From positions 1,674,001 to 1,738,000 of the forward strand of contig CP145409.1 in NCBI GenBank assembly GCA_036867785.1: a stretch of DNA of 64,000 nt, in the 5' to 3' direction. This document shows positions 42,636 to 54,124 of the stretch, piece by piece. The notes beneath the pieces are model-generated. The model had not been told where the DNA came from, made no database searches, and was given only the letters and a program-made list of their open reading frames with translations. Position 1 is the first letter of the stretch. Every line of letters starts with the position of its first letter. The position numbers were made by a program, and so were the translations under genes. Source of the stretch: Plasmodiophora brassicae. Lineage: Eukaryota; Endomyxa: Phytomyxea; Phytomyxea; Plasmodiophorida.

Positions 42636-45177
42636 CTACTGGAAGCGATTCTGGTTTAGGGTCTGGAAGACTGTCGAGTTTGTGTCGACGGACGATTCGA
42701 CGTTGAACGGCGTCGGCTTGGCAGGTGCCGTGGAGCGCCGCTTCTTGACGGGGACGCCGTTCTCGTCGACAGCAGGACCATCGTCAGCCGTGGTACTACC
42801 GTGCGACGTGAACGTGTACGCGCGTTGCAACGAGGATGCCCTGGCGATGTGCGCAGTGGCCCCAGGCCCCATAAGTCGTTCGATCTCGGCGTCGTTGTGC
42901 ACGAGGAACGACCCAGAGCGCTTCAGTGACGACAGGTGGCCGTTGAAGGCGAGCGACGACAGCTGCCCAGAGGCAGGTCGAGCTGGCGGACGCTGTGCAG
43001 GCGCGATCCATTTCCGGACCTCCATTGTGGTCTCCACCTCGTGGAAGTTGCGCCCTGAGCTCGATCGGGTAAGACTCTGTTCCCGTGTCAGCATCCACAC
43101 ACGGAGACAAGGATCCAACCAATCGGTACGATTTGCTTGCGGGTCTTGAACAGCATCTCTTCCCGCTTCTCCTCTTCGTCAAGGTCCAGTGCCGTCGTTG
43201 CCACGATAGCCGTACGAGACTGCGACGAGAATTAGATTCAGCAATGTTCGGGCGGTGCCGGGAGCACCAAACCTTTCGTTCGGCTATCAGGAGCCGGTGC
43301 AGATCTTTACGAGGAACATGGCCGCGATCATACGCCGAATAAGCGAACTCGACTGAGCAGTCATCGTCATCATCGTCACGTGAGGGGGCGGCCGGCGGCG
43401 GCGGTCGACGTTGCTGGACGTTGGAGGGCTGACGCATTGGGGCGGCCAATGGCAGGAATCGCTCCGTTATGCCTTTCAGGCCCGCCGAATCCAGGGCGTT
43501 CATGCGCGCTTGATCGAACCGGACATGGTTGGCATTGCAGTCATCGTCGATCGGGCCGTCGTCAAGCATCTCATTGATGGAACCCGCATCAGCATCGTCT
43601 TCATCGCTGCCGGACGGATTCGAGACGCCTTCCTCTTCAGCTTCCAGATCGAGTATCATGTTGTGGCCATCATCATCATCTGGCGGTGGAGTAGGCCGTG
43701 CCAGGTTATCGGATTCGGACTCGCCGTCGGATGAAGCATTGTCCTCGTTGGCGATACCATCGTCGTCCACTTGGCCAGGGGTGGTTTGGGCGTCGTCTGT
43801 TGCGTCCTCGGCGCCCCGAACGCCAGCCTCGCAATCATCAACACCATCGGCACCGTCATCGTCGTCAATAACCCGCCTTCTTCTAGGACGCCTCGCATGT
43901 GAATGCGCCAGCGACGAGTTCGGATCGCATTCAGGCTCGTCTGGACGTTCGACATCTGCACTATCAGCGTCAGCGCTTCCTTTCGGCGACGCTTCCCGGG
44001 TGACGTCGTTCAAATCGTCAGCGGAGCGTGGCCCTTCCTCACCGCCGGCATCTCTGATATCCTCATTGGAATAGGGCATTCCAACCGCGAAGTCCTCCTC
44101 ATCCGTAGATTCAAGCTTGCATTCTTCTTCAGGATGGGCGTTCGCCAGCGATTCAACGCGTTTCACGCGGCTCCGCCTGCGAAGATCGTCGATGACCTCC
44201 TGTCGCTTCGAGCGCCCGCCCCGGTTCAAATACAGGCCACACGTGGACTGCGTCTTGACGAACGGCTTGGACGGCAACGACGACGGTCTGGGTTGCTGTT
44301 GGGACGCGATCGAGTCAGATCGGGGCAAACCGGTGCGCCCAGGTTCGCTAGAAGGAGCCAGCTTCGACACCTGCGTCTTATACGCGTCTTGCTCGTCCTG
44401 ATCAGAGAACTCCAGCTCGAAGTCGTCGTCAGCACCTGCGCTGAGGCGCGGCGCTGGCGCGTCAGGCGCGACCTCGATCGGAGGTGCCTCCGTTGCGATG
44501 CCGACCTGCGCCGCCCGCCTCAGGATGCTTTGCAGCAGGCAACTCAGCAATTCCGGGTTCGACTTCGCCACCTGTCGTCGCCGCTGGTATTGACGCCTCG
44601 GTCGCTGCCTGACCTGCTCGTGCTTTACAGCCAGAGAAGTACCTTCAACGTCGTCCTCAGACTCGTCTGCGTCCGACACAGCGGGCCGTGCGATCCTTGG
44701 GCGTTCGGGGCGCTCATCGTGTCGGGATCCGTCACGATGAGGCTGGCCACGACCGCCAGGCGACAATTGCGTCTGCCCTGGGCGCCCTGTGGACGAGGAC
44801 GGACGCTGCTCTGTGGGCTGGGAACACTCATCAGAATCGTCACGACGTGATTGTCGATCCCGTTCCGCGTCTTCCCCCAGCGCCGCGTAGACATCGTCGA
44901 GGCCGTCGAACACGGTACTAGGCTTCGTCCCAGGATGCGACGCCACAGGACGCGGCTGCTCCTCACCGTCGTCGGACTCCTCAATCCGGCGGCGACCCCG
45001 CCCGGCAACGACGTGGGCCGTACCCGCGAACGGGTCGTCCACTTCGGAATCCCCCTCGTCCGACCCCTCGGGTTGCTCGTCGGCCACGCCCTGTCGCATC
45101 GCCATCACCCGGGCGACGACGTCATCCTCCCCGTCGCCCGACAGGTCCGCATCGTCCACATCATCGGGGCGCCCCAT
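42636..45177 (-). CDS. claspin/Mrc1-like replication checkpoint mediator (tentative)
   Basis: Three exons encode about 800 aa. Most of the protein is highly acidic and disordered (DDVDDADLSGDGEDDVV, then many Ser-Asp-Glu blocks and stretches such as SRDDDDDDCSVEF). The C-terminal exons read SRTAIVATTALDLDEEEKRE and RSGSFLVHNDAEIERLMGPG, then SSLQRAYTF. The last block lines up with the end of claspin and fungal Mrc1 (SFLxRxxxxLxRL, then a short spacer and FVF/YTF). Claspin rides with the replisome and brings the effector kinase to ATR/Mec1. Low complexity limits certainty; another acidic nuclear protein is possible. The start is the ATG at 45175-45177 (MGRPDDVDDADLSG); an upstream in-frame extension has no acidic character and was left out. 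Confidence 0.5.
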
Positions 45178-45504
45178 CGAAAACGACGCAAAATGTGGCA
45201 CGGGGCGCGCGCGCCCCCTCCTCTCCTCCGTCGTGTGGCAACTTCGTCGTGCAACCGCGCCCCCCGTACACCACGGGCCTGTATAGCCGCACGAGGCCCA
45301 GGTCAACACCGCCGCGAGATGTACATCGAGTTAGGCCGACTCCTTCTCCCGAGCAGCCCCGGCGCGCTTATCAGAAGCGCGAGGACGCCCGGGTGCGAAC
45401 GGTGGCGGAACGTGCCGAGTGCGGTGTGTAGGCGAGCGGGCCGTGCCGCTTCGTGATGGCGCGCGCGAAGTCCGTGGCGTGGTGCAGTCCGCGAGTGGCC
45501 GTCG
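45178..45504. promoter_or_regulatory. divergent promoter region, claspin-like / SF3B2
   Basis: 327 bp of very GC-rich sequence between divergent start codons of two nuclear housekeeping genes. It resembles a CpG-rich bidirectional promoter. No specific motif is recognised. Confidence 0.45.
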
Positions 45505-47246
45505 ATGGTCTCGTCTGTCGACGCCATGAGCCGCGAGATGGACGGGCCGGCGTCGGACGATAAGGAGGGGCGCGGCACGGCGCCGTCGAAGCGGGCGCGG
45601 CGCCGGCAGCGCCAGAAGCAGGCCCGGCAGGAGCTGCGGGCGATGACGACGTCGACGGCACCGGAGCCGGTGGCCAACGGCGACGCGGACGTCGAAGTTG
45701 TGTACGTCCCGGACAAGATCGAGTCGACGGAGCCGCTGGCGCAGTACTTCTCCGATGTGTTCGAGCGGTTCTCGTCGAAAGGTTCCGCTGGAGACGAGCC
45801 CGAGGTCATCGTTGTGTCGAAGGACGACGACGAGGCCGGGGGCGGGTCCGGCGGGTCCGACGACGAGAAGGAGGAGATCCAGCTGAGCCATCGACAGCTG
45901 CGGAAACTGAACCGGATGGCGGTCAGCGAATTGAAGCAGGCGGCCGCGTTCCCCGAGGTCGTCGACGTGCATGACGTGTGCACGTCCGACCCGGTCCTGC
46001 TCGTCCAGCTGAAATCGGTGCGGAACTCGGTCCCCGTTCCAGGCCACTGGTCGCAGAAGCGCAAGTACCTGCAGGGCAAGCGCGGGCAGGAGAAGTCGGC
46101 GTTCAAGCTCCCCGATTTCATCGAGGCCACCGGCATCGGGAAGATCCGCCAGGCGCAGATCGAGGCCGACGCCGACAAGAAGATGAAGACGAAGCAGAGG
46201 GAACGAATGCAGCCGAAGATGAACCGGATCGACATCGACTATCAGGTAACGCGTGCCCTGCTTGTTCGTGGGCGCCGTCCGCCTGCTGATTGTGTGCTCT
46301 ACAGCTCCTCCACGACGCGTTCTTCCGGAACCAGCCCAAGATGGTACCGGCGGTTCACGGTGATATCTACTACGAAGGCAAGGAGTTCCAGGTCAACGTC
46401 AAGTCGGCGCGCCCAGGCGTCCTGTCCCCTGCGCTTCGCGAGGCGCTTGGCATGCGCGATGGGTACCCGCCGCCTTGGCTCATCAACATGCAGCGGTTCG
46501 GCCCACCGCCGTCGTACCGGAACCTGAAGATCCCCGGGCTGAACGCGCCGCTCCCCCCGGGCGCCACGTACGGGTACGCCGAAGGCCAATGGGGCAAACC
46601 GCCCGTCGATCACCTCGGCGTGCCGCTGTATGGCGACCCGTTCGGTGTCGCTCCCGACGTCGTAACGGCGCCGACGCCCGTGTCGGATGTATCGCCATGG
46701 GGTGAGCTCATCGAGGAAGTCGAGGAAGAGGGCCACGAGAGCGAAGAAGTCGAGATGGAGCAAGACGAGGAGGAGGTTCCCGTTGACGAGACGTCCGGCG
46801 TCGAATCCGTCGCGTCGTCTGTCATATCGGGTATGGTCACGCCGGACACGTTCGATCTGCGCAAGGGCATCAGCAGCGAGACGCCCGAGGTGGACCTGCG
46901 GAAACCCAAGCAGCTGTACCAGGTGCTGGAACAGCAGGAGGCATCCGTCGGCAACGCGTTGTACGGCTCATCGCATACGTACAAGATCCCGACGGCCTCC
47001 AGTGCTAGCGCTGCGGTTGCGAGTCACCTGACGGACGGCAGGGTCGACGTCACGATATCGGCCGACGAGCTCGCCACGATGGACGATGCGGCCCTGGCGC
47101 GGAAGTACGACGAACAGATGGAGGCCGTCAAGGCGCTCAGATCGACGGAAGACGTCAGCGACATTGTCCTCGAAGAGATGCGCAAGCGGAAGCGGAAGGA
47201 GGAGCTGAAGTCCAAGAGCAAGAAGTTCAAGGACTTCAAGTTCTAG
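45505..47246 (+). CDS. SF3B2: splicing factor 3B subunit 2 (SAP145)
   Basis: Two exons (45505-46245 and 46305-47246, intron 59 nt) encode 560 aa. The DUF382 core reads LSHRQLRKLNRMAVSELKQA, then VVDVHDVCTSDPVLLVQLKS, VPVPGHWSQKRKYLQGKRG and FKLPDFIEATGIGKIRQ. After the intron the PSP segment follows: VLSPALREALGMRDGYPPPW, RFGPPPSYRNLKIPGLNAPL and YGYAEGQWGKPPVD. The C-terminus holds VDLRKPKQLYQVLEQQE and a basic tail ending FKDFKF. SF3B2 is part of the SF3b complex of U2 snRNP and binds pre-mRNA near the branch site, which fits this intron-dense genome. The ATG at 45505 is the first in frame. Confidence 0.93.
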
Positions 47247-47305
47247 TCGTGATGCGACCTCTTCTTCTCCCTACAGTACAGAGTATCTAAAGCGCCCCCA
47301 TTTAG

Positions 47306-47980
47306 TTACGCGTCGTGCGCGGCCCGCCCCAGCCCGGTTGTCGGCTGGAGCAGCTTCTTCACCCATTTGGCGATGGCGTTCAGGGCGAGCTGATCGGAGA
47401 CGACTTGGTCGAACCTCCTGCCGACGCGCAGGGAATGGTTGGCGCTCTCCATGACGTGAAGCTCGGTCTCATTGCGCACCTCCGTCATGATCCGTTGCAG
47501 GGCGTTCAGCGGGCACAGCTTGTCCTGCGTGCCCTGGATGAACAGGACCGGGACCTTGGTGGCACGTAACTCGCCGTCGCGGGACATCCCCGTTGCGCCA
47601 GCGACCAGCGGGAACGAAAGGCAGACGACGCCCAGCGTATCAACCTGCAAGCTGGCCATGCAGGCGACGCGGGACCCCATCGACTTGCCGACCATGATGA
47701 TCGGGCGTTTCGGGAAGCGTTCCCGCCAGGTGTTGAACTCGCGGACCTGCTGGTCGACGAGGGCGGCGGCCGCCGGCGGCCGGACGGGGAAGCCGGACCG
47801 CGCGAACCAGTAGTTGAAGCCCTCGACGCGGCCCAGCTTCGACAGCAGGCCCATCCACTTCAGGCAGTCCGGGTGGTCGATGCCGCCGTTGACGCCGTGG
47901 CTGAACAGGAACAGCGGCGACCGCTCCGACACGACGTACCTGTACGGCTGCCTGATGTTCAGCGGCAGTATCTTCGGCAT
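47306..47980 (-). CDS. alpha/beta-hydrolase of the TEX30/KANSL3 type
   Basis: One exon, 224 aa. The fold shows an N-terminal strand and oxyanion region (LFLFSHGVNGG), the nucleophile elbow IIMVGKSMGSRVA (G-x-S-x-G), the acid strand VPVLFIQGTQDKLCP, and the histidine in VMESANHSLRVG, so the Ser-Asp-His triad is complete. Similar proteins (TEX30, KANSL3, bacterial dienelactone-hydrolase-like proteins) are small cytosolic hydrolases of unknown substrate. The start at 47978-47980 gives MPKILPLNIRQPYRYVV; the protein is of normal length. It is convergent with SF3B2, 59 bp apart. Confidence 0.8.
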   Translation of the reverse strand: MPKILPLNIRQPYRYVVSERSPLFLFSHGVNGGIDHPDCLKWMGLLSKLGRVEGFNYWFARSGFPVRPPAAAALVDQQVREFNTWRERFPKRPIIMVGKSMGSRVACMASLQVDTLGVVCLSFPLVAGATGMSRDGELRATKVPVLFIQGTQDKLCPLNALQRIMTEVRNETELHVMESANHSLRVGRRFDQVVSDQLALNAIAKWVKKLLQPTTGLGRAAHDA

Positions 47981-48194
47981 GGGCGCGGCGTTCCCGGCTG
48001 CTCCAATGAAAACCCCGGCCTCGACCGCCCGCGGACGTATTACGTCTCAGCTTCACCGAAACTGGTGCAGGTCGGGGCAACATGAGGCCTCAGCGAAACT
48101 CCACAGATCAACCGTGAGCCAGGTGGTGGCCAGACGCTCTGCCCTAAAATTTCCACCCGGGCTTCAGCCCTCGAACACAGGTACGGTAGTTCAT

Positions 48195-49042
48195 TCAGAA
48201 TAGGCCTTCACGATGCCAAATGTCTTCAACCTCCCAGGCGATGTAGTGTAGGAGGTCCTTGTAGGACCACCAGCTCGCTGGACTGCGGAAGGCGGTCGAC
48301 CGACGACAGTTTGGACAAGTAGTTTTGCCTAACGATAGCCAGTGATTGATGCATTCCTGGTGAAAACGGTGGTTGCATGCGTCAGGCAGAGTTCCAATGT
48401 CGTCAGCACGCGTGTAAGCCATCTGACAGATGGAACACCTGGATGACGACCTGATCAGAGCGAGGAATCCAGCACGTATAAACAGTAATGAACGGTACCG
48501 GTCATCGCTTTCTGTTGGCAGCAATTCGTCGATGAGTTCTCGCACGGCGGGCGGGACTTGACCTGTCGACCGCAGTGGCAAGGACATTCCCATGGCGACA
48601 ATGAGCAGATCAACGAACAGAACTTTGGCAGCTGCCATTACCAGCGCGTTGTTGGCAACATCTCTCTCCCCAAGCTCGTGCCTGACCCACTGACACGCAT
48701 CTTCGACCTGTCGTGGGATCCTTGGTCGTTAGTTGGCAGCATTAGACAGCACGCCAGTGACTGTGAGTATACCTGAGTGAGGCTCACGTTCGTCATGAAT
48801 CCGACGATAAGGCCCAACGTTTCATCCCTAATACCCAGAGAGGAAGGCAAGAAAAAGTCAGTGACGTCGGGTAAGGCCATCATCTCCAGCTCAAGCACTG
48901 CAGAGTGCATCCGAGCGCGCTCGTCTGGCACGAAATACTGCGTCAAGCCGTCGCTGATCCGTATCGTGATAGCGTCACCGAGTCCGCTCAGGAGGACAAT
49001 CAGGGGAAGTACTGCGAGGCGGCTTGTGTGCAACTTGAACAT
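48195..49042 (-). CDS. secretory-pathway RING-H2 protein (probable membrane E3 ligase)
   Basis: Two exons separated by an intron of about 64 nt encode about 260 aa. The N-terminus MFKLHTSRLAVLPLIVLLSG is a signal peptide or anchor. A second hydrophobic segment (VLFVDLLIVAMGMSLPL) lies mid-protein. The C-terminal RING reads CSICQMAY, then ACNHRFHQECINHWL and CPNCRR, a C3H2C3 RING-H2 with all eight ligands. Family members ubiquitinate membrane or ER-associated substrates. The splice joining SLTQ to VEDACQWVRHELGERDVANN keeps one long frame to the stop at 48195. No orthologue is recognised. The first ATG after the 335-bp upstream gap is used. Confidence 0.72.
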
Positions 49043-49377
49043 CTTTGATGGTCCTCAGTAGGCCCGTGACGTTCACGTACGTCGGCCGTAGCACCGGAGC
49101 TGACGTCTGCGTCTGTGCTGATTGCAAATGGACTGCCAGTCTGCCACACTGGTCGACTTTCCGGCCTGTAGCGCGGGCTTCCGGGTCCGCAGAACCTGCG
49201 CGCGCAAGTGCGGCCGACTGGTCTGGCGCACCTGGAGAAGTCGCGCAGTGTGAGCGACGGGTCGCATCCCGATGTGTACAACCTGATCTGTACAGGTCCA
49301 AACTTAACCGCAGTGACAACATTATGAACAGGATTGCACAGCGTCTATGTGTGCCTGACAACATCGTGTAACGTGAT
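49043..49377. other. intergenic region, RING-H2 gene promoter
   Basis: 335 bp between two minus-strand genes. Short open frames exist on both strands without family signal. No repeat or RNA gene is recognised. Confidence 0.45.
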
Positions 49378-49830
49378 TCAGTTGTCCTGGTCGTTATCAT
49401 CGTTGAGCATCTCGAGGAACTGCTCCTTCGTTTGAGCGGGTACGGATTGCAGGAGGCTGGTCAGCTTTTCGTTGTACTCCTCGAGCGGGATGTCCACGTC
49501 CGTCTGAAGGGAGTAATGGTCCGTATGCTCATGGTACAGCGCCATATCTTTGGGGACCTCCATGCCGCACACAAACGCGTAAATCATGGGGGAGCCACGA
49601 AAGTTCTCCAGGATGGACAGCATGTTGGCTCCGGCCGGCCGCAGCGACATGCCGTTCGGCGTATGGAACTTGTCCTTTGGCGGGCCGATCGGTTTGTACA
49701 GACCGTCGTGCAGCTTCAAATCGAACGACGCGCGACCTTTGGCCATCTGATCGGCGTAGCTGCGAAGTGCGACGGGGAGGCTAGGCTGGATCCGGTACAG
49801 CGTGATCGGGAACCGGGAGAACCGCGTCAT
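49378..49830 (-). CDS. Tse2-like ADP-ribosyltransferase-fold domain protein
   Basis: One intronless exon, 150 aa, complete. The sequence follows the Tse2 family: ITLYRIQPSLPVALRSYADQ, then DLKLHDGLYKPIG, TPNGMSLRPAGANMLSILEN, GSPMIYAFVCGMEVPKDMAL and YHEHTDHYSLQTDVDIPLEE. Tse2 domains were first described in bacterial type VI secretion effectors, but closely related single-domain proteins occur in fungi and other eukaryotes, where their role is unknown. No signal peptide or immunity-type partner is recognised beside it. The adjoining small gene at 49903-50281 is on the same strand and could be checked as a partner. The lack of introns and the bacterial family suggest ancient horizontal transfer. 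Family assignment is by eye. Confidence 0.6.
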   Translation of the reverse strand: MTRFSRFPITLYRIQPSLPVALRSYADQMAKGRASFDLKLHDGLYKPIGPPKDKFHTPNGMSLRPAGANMLSILENFRGSPMIYAFVCGMEVPKDMALYHEHTDHYSLQTDVDIPLEEYNEKLTSLLQSVPAQTKEQFLEMLNDDNDQDN

Positions 49831-49902
49831 CCTCTGCTCGGTCGCATCGGCCGCTGCCGTCGCAATACCTGTCGGCCACGTAATCAGCCCTGCATGTCCT
49901 CG

Positions 49903-50281
49903 TCACACCCGAGTGCACATCGCGCACCTCTTGCGGCAGACCAGACATGACGCATACTGACCCGCGCCGAGGCCATCGAGGGAGACGACGGCGATGTAGC
50001 GGGACCGGTGGCTGCTGCCGTCGAGGAACCCGCAGTCCGCACGCGGACGGTTCCCGCGTCCGCCAGCCCGGCACTGATGCGACGGCGATGGGGCCGTCGC
50101 CCGGTGCCGTCACCTCTGACCTATTGCACGGACGATATCGGTAAACGGTATTGGTTGCCACTCCTTCGACAGGGAGCGTAGACACGTCCCGTTCCACTTT
50201 CCGTCTGACGTGTCGTCGGCACCGTAACTGCCCAGTGACGACAATGTCACGAAAGAACCGTCCGCTGAAGCTCGGAGGCAT
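49903..50281 (-). CDS. small hypothetical Cys-rich protein
   Basis: A tentative two-exon model of about 100 aa. Exon 1 begins MPPSFSGRFFRDIVVTGQLR and is strongly basic. An intron of about 77 nt (GTTTACC donor, CATCAG acceptor, phase 0) leads to exon 2 with DGSSHRSRYIAVVSLDGLG and the Cys cluster CLVCRKRCAMC before the TGA at 49903-49905. CxxC-x3-CxxC could bind zinc or form disulfides. No family is recognised. It lies between the Tse2-like gene and CFAP57, all on the minus strand. Confidence 0.35.
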
Positions 50282-50352
50282 GGGGATGCGGACCTTCTTC
50301 ACTAGCTGGCAAGGGCAGCACGAGGTAAAATCACGAACCAGTCGGCCTTTAC

Positions 50353-53300
50353 TTACGTCTTGCTTGGTTTCATGGTCGCGAGTTGCGCCCGCAGCTGATC
50401 TATCGCGGCCTGGTTTGCTTGTCGACGCGCTTGTAGTTGCTGGATTTCGGCCTGCCCGCCCTGCTCCTTGATGCTGATGGCGTTCGCATTCATTTGTGCA
50501 CGCTTCGCGGTCAGCTCCTTCCGCAACGCGTTGATCTCCCGTATCAGCTCCTCGTTCTCACGAACGATCTGGTGCGATTCCCGACGGTGTCGGCTATAGT
50601 TCCTCGCGACATCCACCTTCATCTGGGCGATCGTCTGGTGCAGGAACTCGCTCTGCCGTTTGTACTCCTCGGCCACCTGCGGCTCCGCCAACGTTTCCGA
50701 CACGACCGCGCGCTTCCCGCTGTCATCTCCGTCCGCGTCATCGCCCGCCCCACCCTTCTCGTACTTCCTGACGATCTCCACTCGCTCCTCACTCGAGGCG
50801 GCGTGCGCCGCTCGCTCCAGGTCGTACATCTGTCGGCGCCGTTCCGCATTGGAACGCTGCGCCCGCTGCCGCGCCGCACTCACCTTGCCCTGCACGTCGG
50901 CAATCTGCACGTTCAGGCTGTCGACCTGCGCACCGACTGGTCAACGTTCCCGCAACGCAGGACAAAGTGCGACGCAGTGAACCGTCGCTGACTGACCTGG
51001 GCGCGGAGATCGCCATTTTGACTGTGCAGCGACTCGAGCTGACTGTCGACCTGGGCCTCCTGCTCGCCCATGTCGGCGATCTTCATCTCGCGCGGTTCGA
51101 TCTCGCGCTTCAGCTCCTTGATCTGGTAGTCGAGGACGAACTTGTGCTTCTCCATCTCCTGGTTCCGCTTCTTTAGCTCGTAGATCGTGCGCTCCTTGTC
51201 GCCGATCGTGGCGTCCAACGACGTGATCGCCGACTTCTTCGCCTCGATCTCCGCCCGCAGGCGCGCGATCTGATCGCGGACCTGGCCCTCCTTCTCCGTC
51301 ATCAGCTTAATCTCCTCCTTCTGGTCCTCGATATCGTTCGACAGAGACGAGAACCTTTTCTTCATGATGCTGTTCTCGCCTTTCAACCGCAACGTCGTCT
51401 CGCGCTCGGCGGCCAGCGTCTGGTCGAACTTCTCCTTCAGCTCCATGATCTCCAGGTCGGTATCCTGCTCCAGCTGCCGTTTCGTCTCGTTGAACTCGCG
51501 AATGATCGCGTCGCGCTCCTCCACCAGCCTCTGGTACCGCTCCCGTTCGCGCTCCGACGCCTCTTCCAGCATGATCTGGCGCTCATCCATCGCGTCCTGA
51601 TGCGCGTCGTCCTCCTGGCCCAACCGTTTCGATGCCGCATCTTCCGCCCGCTTCATCTCGCGCTCCAACTCATGGTACAACTCGACTTCCCGCATAATGG
51701 CGTCTTGATGCTCCTGCTTCGCCAACGCAATCGTCCCCGCATGGAGCTCTTCGATCCGTTTGATCTGCTCCTCGTACTCCATCTCCATGTCCTGTTTCGC
51801 GTCCTTCACGTGGTCGTACACGCGTTTCTCTTCCTCCAGCGCCACCTGGCACGTCTCCTTCACCTCCTTCAGTCGCTCGTTATGCGTCATCTCCTGCAAC
51901 CGCAACTGGTACTCATTGTGCAGCGTCAGCTCGTCGACCTTGTTCTTCAGCTCGTTGCTCATCGCCGTCCTTTCGTCCAGATCGCTCCGCGTCACCAGCA
52001 CCTCGTCGCTCCATGGGAGAACCGCGCCGGCCACTGTCGTCTGCGTCCTGCCCTCCTGTTCTCGAACCTCGAACATCGCCAGGCATCCGTCCATCCCTGC
52101 TGAGAACAGCAACGTGTCGTCATGGGACAGCCGTATCCGGGCGACGCTCCCAGCATGGCACTGGTAATCCTGGCAGTGCCCGGTCAGCGGGAACTTGAAT
52201 GACCGGATGACGCCAAAGTCGCTGCCGGTGAAGAGCATGCGCTCGGGCGCATGCGACAACACGATCTGGGTCATGATCGCGCCGCTGTCCAGCTCCTTTT
52301 GCACGGCGCCGTCGGCGATCTCCTTCAGGACGCGGTCGTTGCCGACGGCGTAGATCCGGGCGTCCTGCGCGCCGACCGCCGCAAAGTACTTGCAGCCCTT
52401 CTGGACGTACTCGCGTTCGCGCTGCCCGGTCCTCGACTGGAACTCGTAGATCGCCCCGTCGCTGCCGCTCGTGATCACCGTCGAGTCGTCGTGCGACCAC
52501 TGCACGGACTGGACGCGCTGGTTGTGCCCGCGTAACGTCGCCACCAGCTCGCACGTGTACGTCGAATAAATGACGACCAGCGAGCCGTGCACGGCGGCGA
52601 ACATATGTCCGCCACTGGCGAACTGCACCTCGCGGCAGTTCTTCACGTTGAACTCCTTGCACAGGCGGATGTCGTCCATGAGGACGTTCATCAGGCGCAG
52701 CTTGTCCGTGAAGCCGGCCACGATCTGGAACCCGGCCGGGTGGATCGCCACCGACAGGCACTGCTCCGCGAACGTCTTCACGCACTCCATCTGCCGCTCC
52801 AGGTAGTTCCAGACGCGGATGCTGCTGTCGGCGCCGCACGTGACGACCAGCGGTTTCCGTATGCAGACGTCCATGCCGACAATCGGGCCCGTGTGAAACG
52901 GTTCGATCAGCGGCTCGAACTTCATCTCCTCCGGGCGGAGCATGTCGCTGTTCGTCAGAGACAGGAAGTACGCGCGGGACGACGATGTCGCCACGGCCAG
53001 TAGCTCTTCGGACGGGTTCAACGCCAGGCACGTGACGTCGGCGCTGGCGCCGGTGCCGCTCTTCGTGACGGTCAAACGCCTGAGCGCCCCGATTTCCGCA
53101 CTGGACGCTTCCAGGCCCGTGATGTCGACGAGGAAGATGGTGCCCAGGCGCGACCCGACGACCAGGCCACGAGCGTACGCCGCCAGCGAATGGATAACGT
53201 TGCCGTTGTCGGGCGACACGCCCAGGTTGATCTCCTGCTGGAACATGGTCGTCCCTGGGCGCGTCAGGAACAGGCGCCCGGCCTGAGTCCCCAAGGCCAG

Positions 53301-53966
53301 CGTGTCCCGCAACCAGACGTGGCTCGTGAAATCGTGCACAGCGACAGGGAAGTCGTGGGCGATCGGCTCCAGCTGGCCCGAACTCGACACCCGGTACCAG
53401 CAGAGGATCGCGGTGCCGATGACAACGACGAGCGATTGGTCAGCCGTGCAGAACGAGCATTGTCGCATAACGGGCGACGACGTCGTGGCCGTCGACGGCG
53501 ATGGTTGCGATTCGTCGGCGACGGCGCCGCTGGCGGCACGAACGGAGTGCAGAGGGCGGATCTTCTCCCACATCCAGTTGGTGAGCAGGTAATCGGGGGC
53601 GGACCCGAGCGTCAGCAGGTACTTGCCGTCGGGGGAGAACGCCATCCAGACGTACGACATGATCTGGCCGCTGTTGATGACCTTGCGTTTGCGCAGGGTG
53701 CCGACGTCGTAGATGGTGATGACGGCGCGGTCGCTGGATTCGGCGATGGCCACGAAGCGACGGTTCGGAGAGACGGCCAGGGCGGTGATCCGCGCGCCTT
53801 CGGACCCGAAGATGAACCGCTGCGCCTTCTTCTCGGCGTTGTAGATGACGACCGAGTGCCCGGCCGGGTACAGGACGACGTTCTCGTCGACAAAGTGCAG
53901 CGGCGATAGCACATCGCTGGACATGCCCAGCGTGTGGACATGTGTTAGCACCGGCGGCGACGTCAT
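50353..53966 (-). CDS. CFAP57: cilia- and flagella-associated protein 57 (WD repeats plus coiled coil)
   Basis: Two exons (50997-53966 and 50353-50925, intron 71 nt) encode 1180 aa, close to the family length. Residues 1 to about 640 form two WD40 propellers (ITALAVSPNRRFVAIAESSD, YVWMAFSPDGKYLLTLGSAP, QSVQWSHDDSTVITSGSDGA, RIRLSHDDTLLFSAGMDGCL). From about residue 670 to the end is one long coiled coil rich in Glu, Lys and Gln (NELKNKVDELTLHNEYQL, IYELKKRNQEMEKHKFVLDY). CFAP57 (WDR65) sits on the axoneme near inner-arm dynein g/d and helps set the ciliary waveform. With SPAG6 it shows that this organism has a motile flagellum. Its promoter is divergent from the first CadD gene, 158 bp apart. 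Confidence 0.92.
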
Positions 53967-54124
53967 CGTAGAGCCGTGCGCCGGTCGTCAACACTTTGTC
54001 TGAGGAGCGTGCGTTGTGTCTCGTCACAGGCGACCGACCGCCCATGACGATTGCTCCCTCTCCAGGAAACGGTTGGGCAGCGTACCCAGTGATTCCTATT
54101 AGAATAATATAACGTCGGGCGCCA

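Noticed and set aside
42796-45309. 837-codon minus-strand frame as one exon of the claspin-like gene
   Set aside because: Its last part (after about 43290) loses coding character; splices there restore the EEEKRE and SGSFL segments in another frame. The part before the ATG at 45177 also looks non-coding.
49781-50302. 173-codon minus-strand frame as one exon upstream of the Tse2-like gene
   Set aside because: It overlaps the Tse2-like start in another frame and reads through a likely intron; a two-exon small protein fits better, and even that is tentative.
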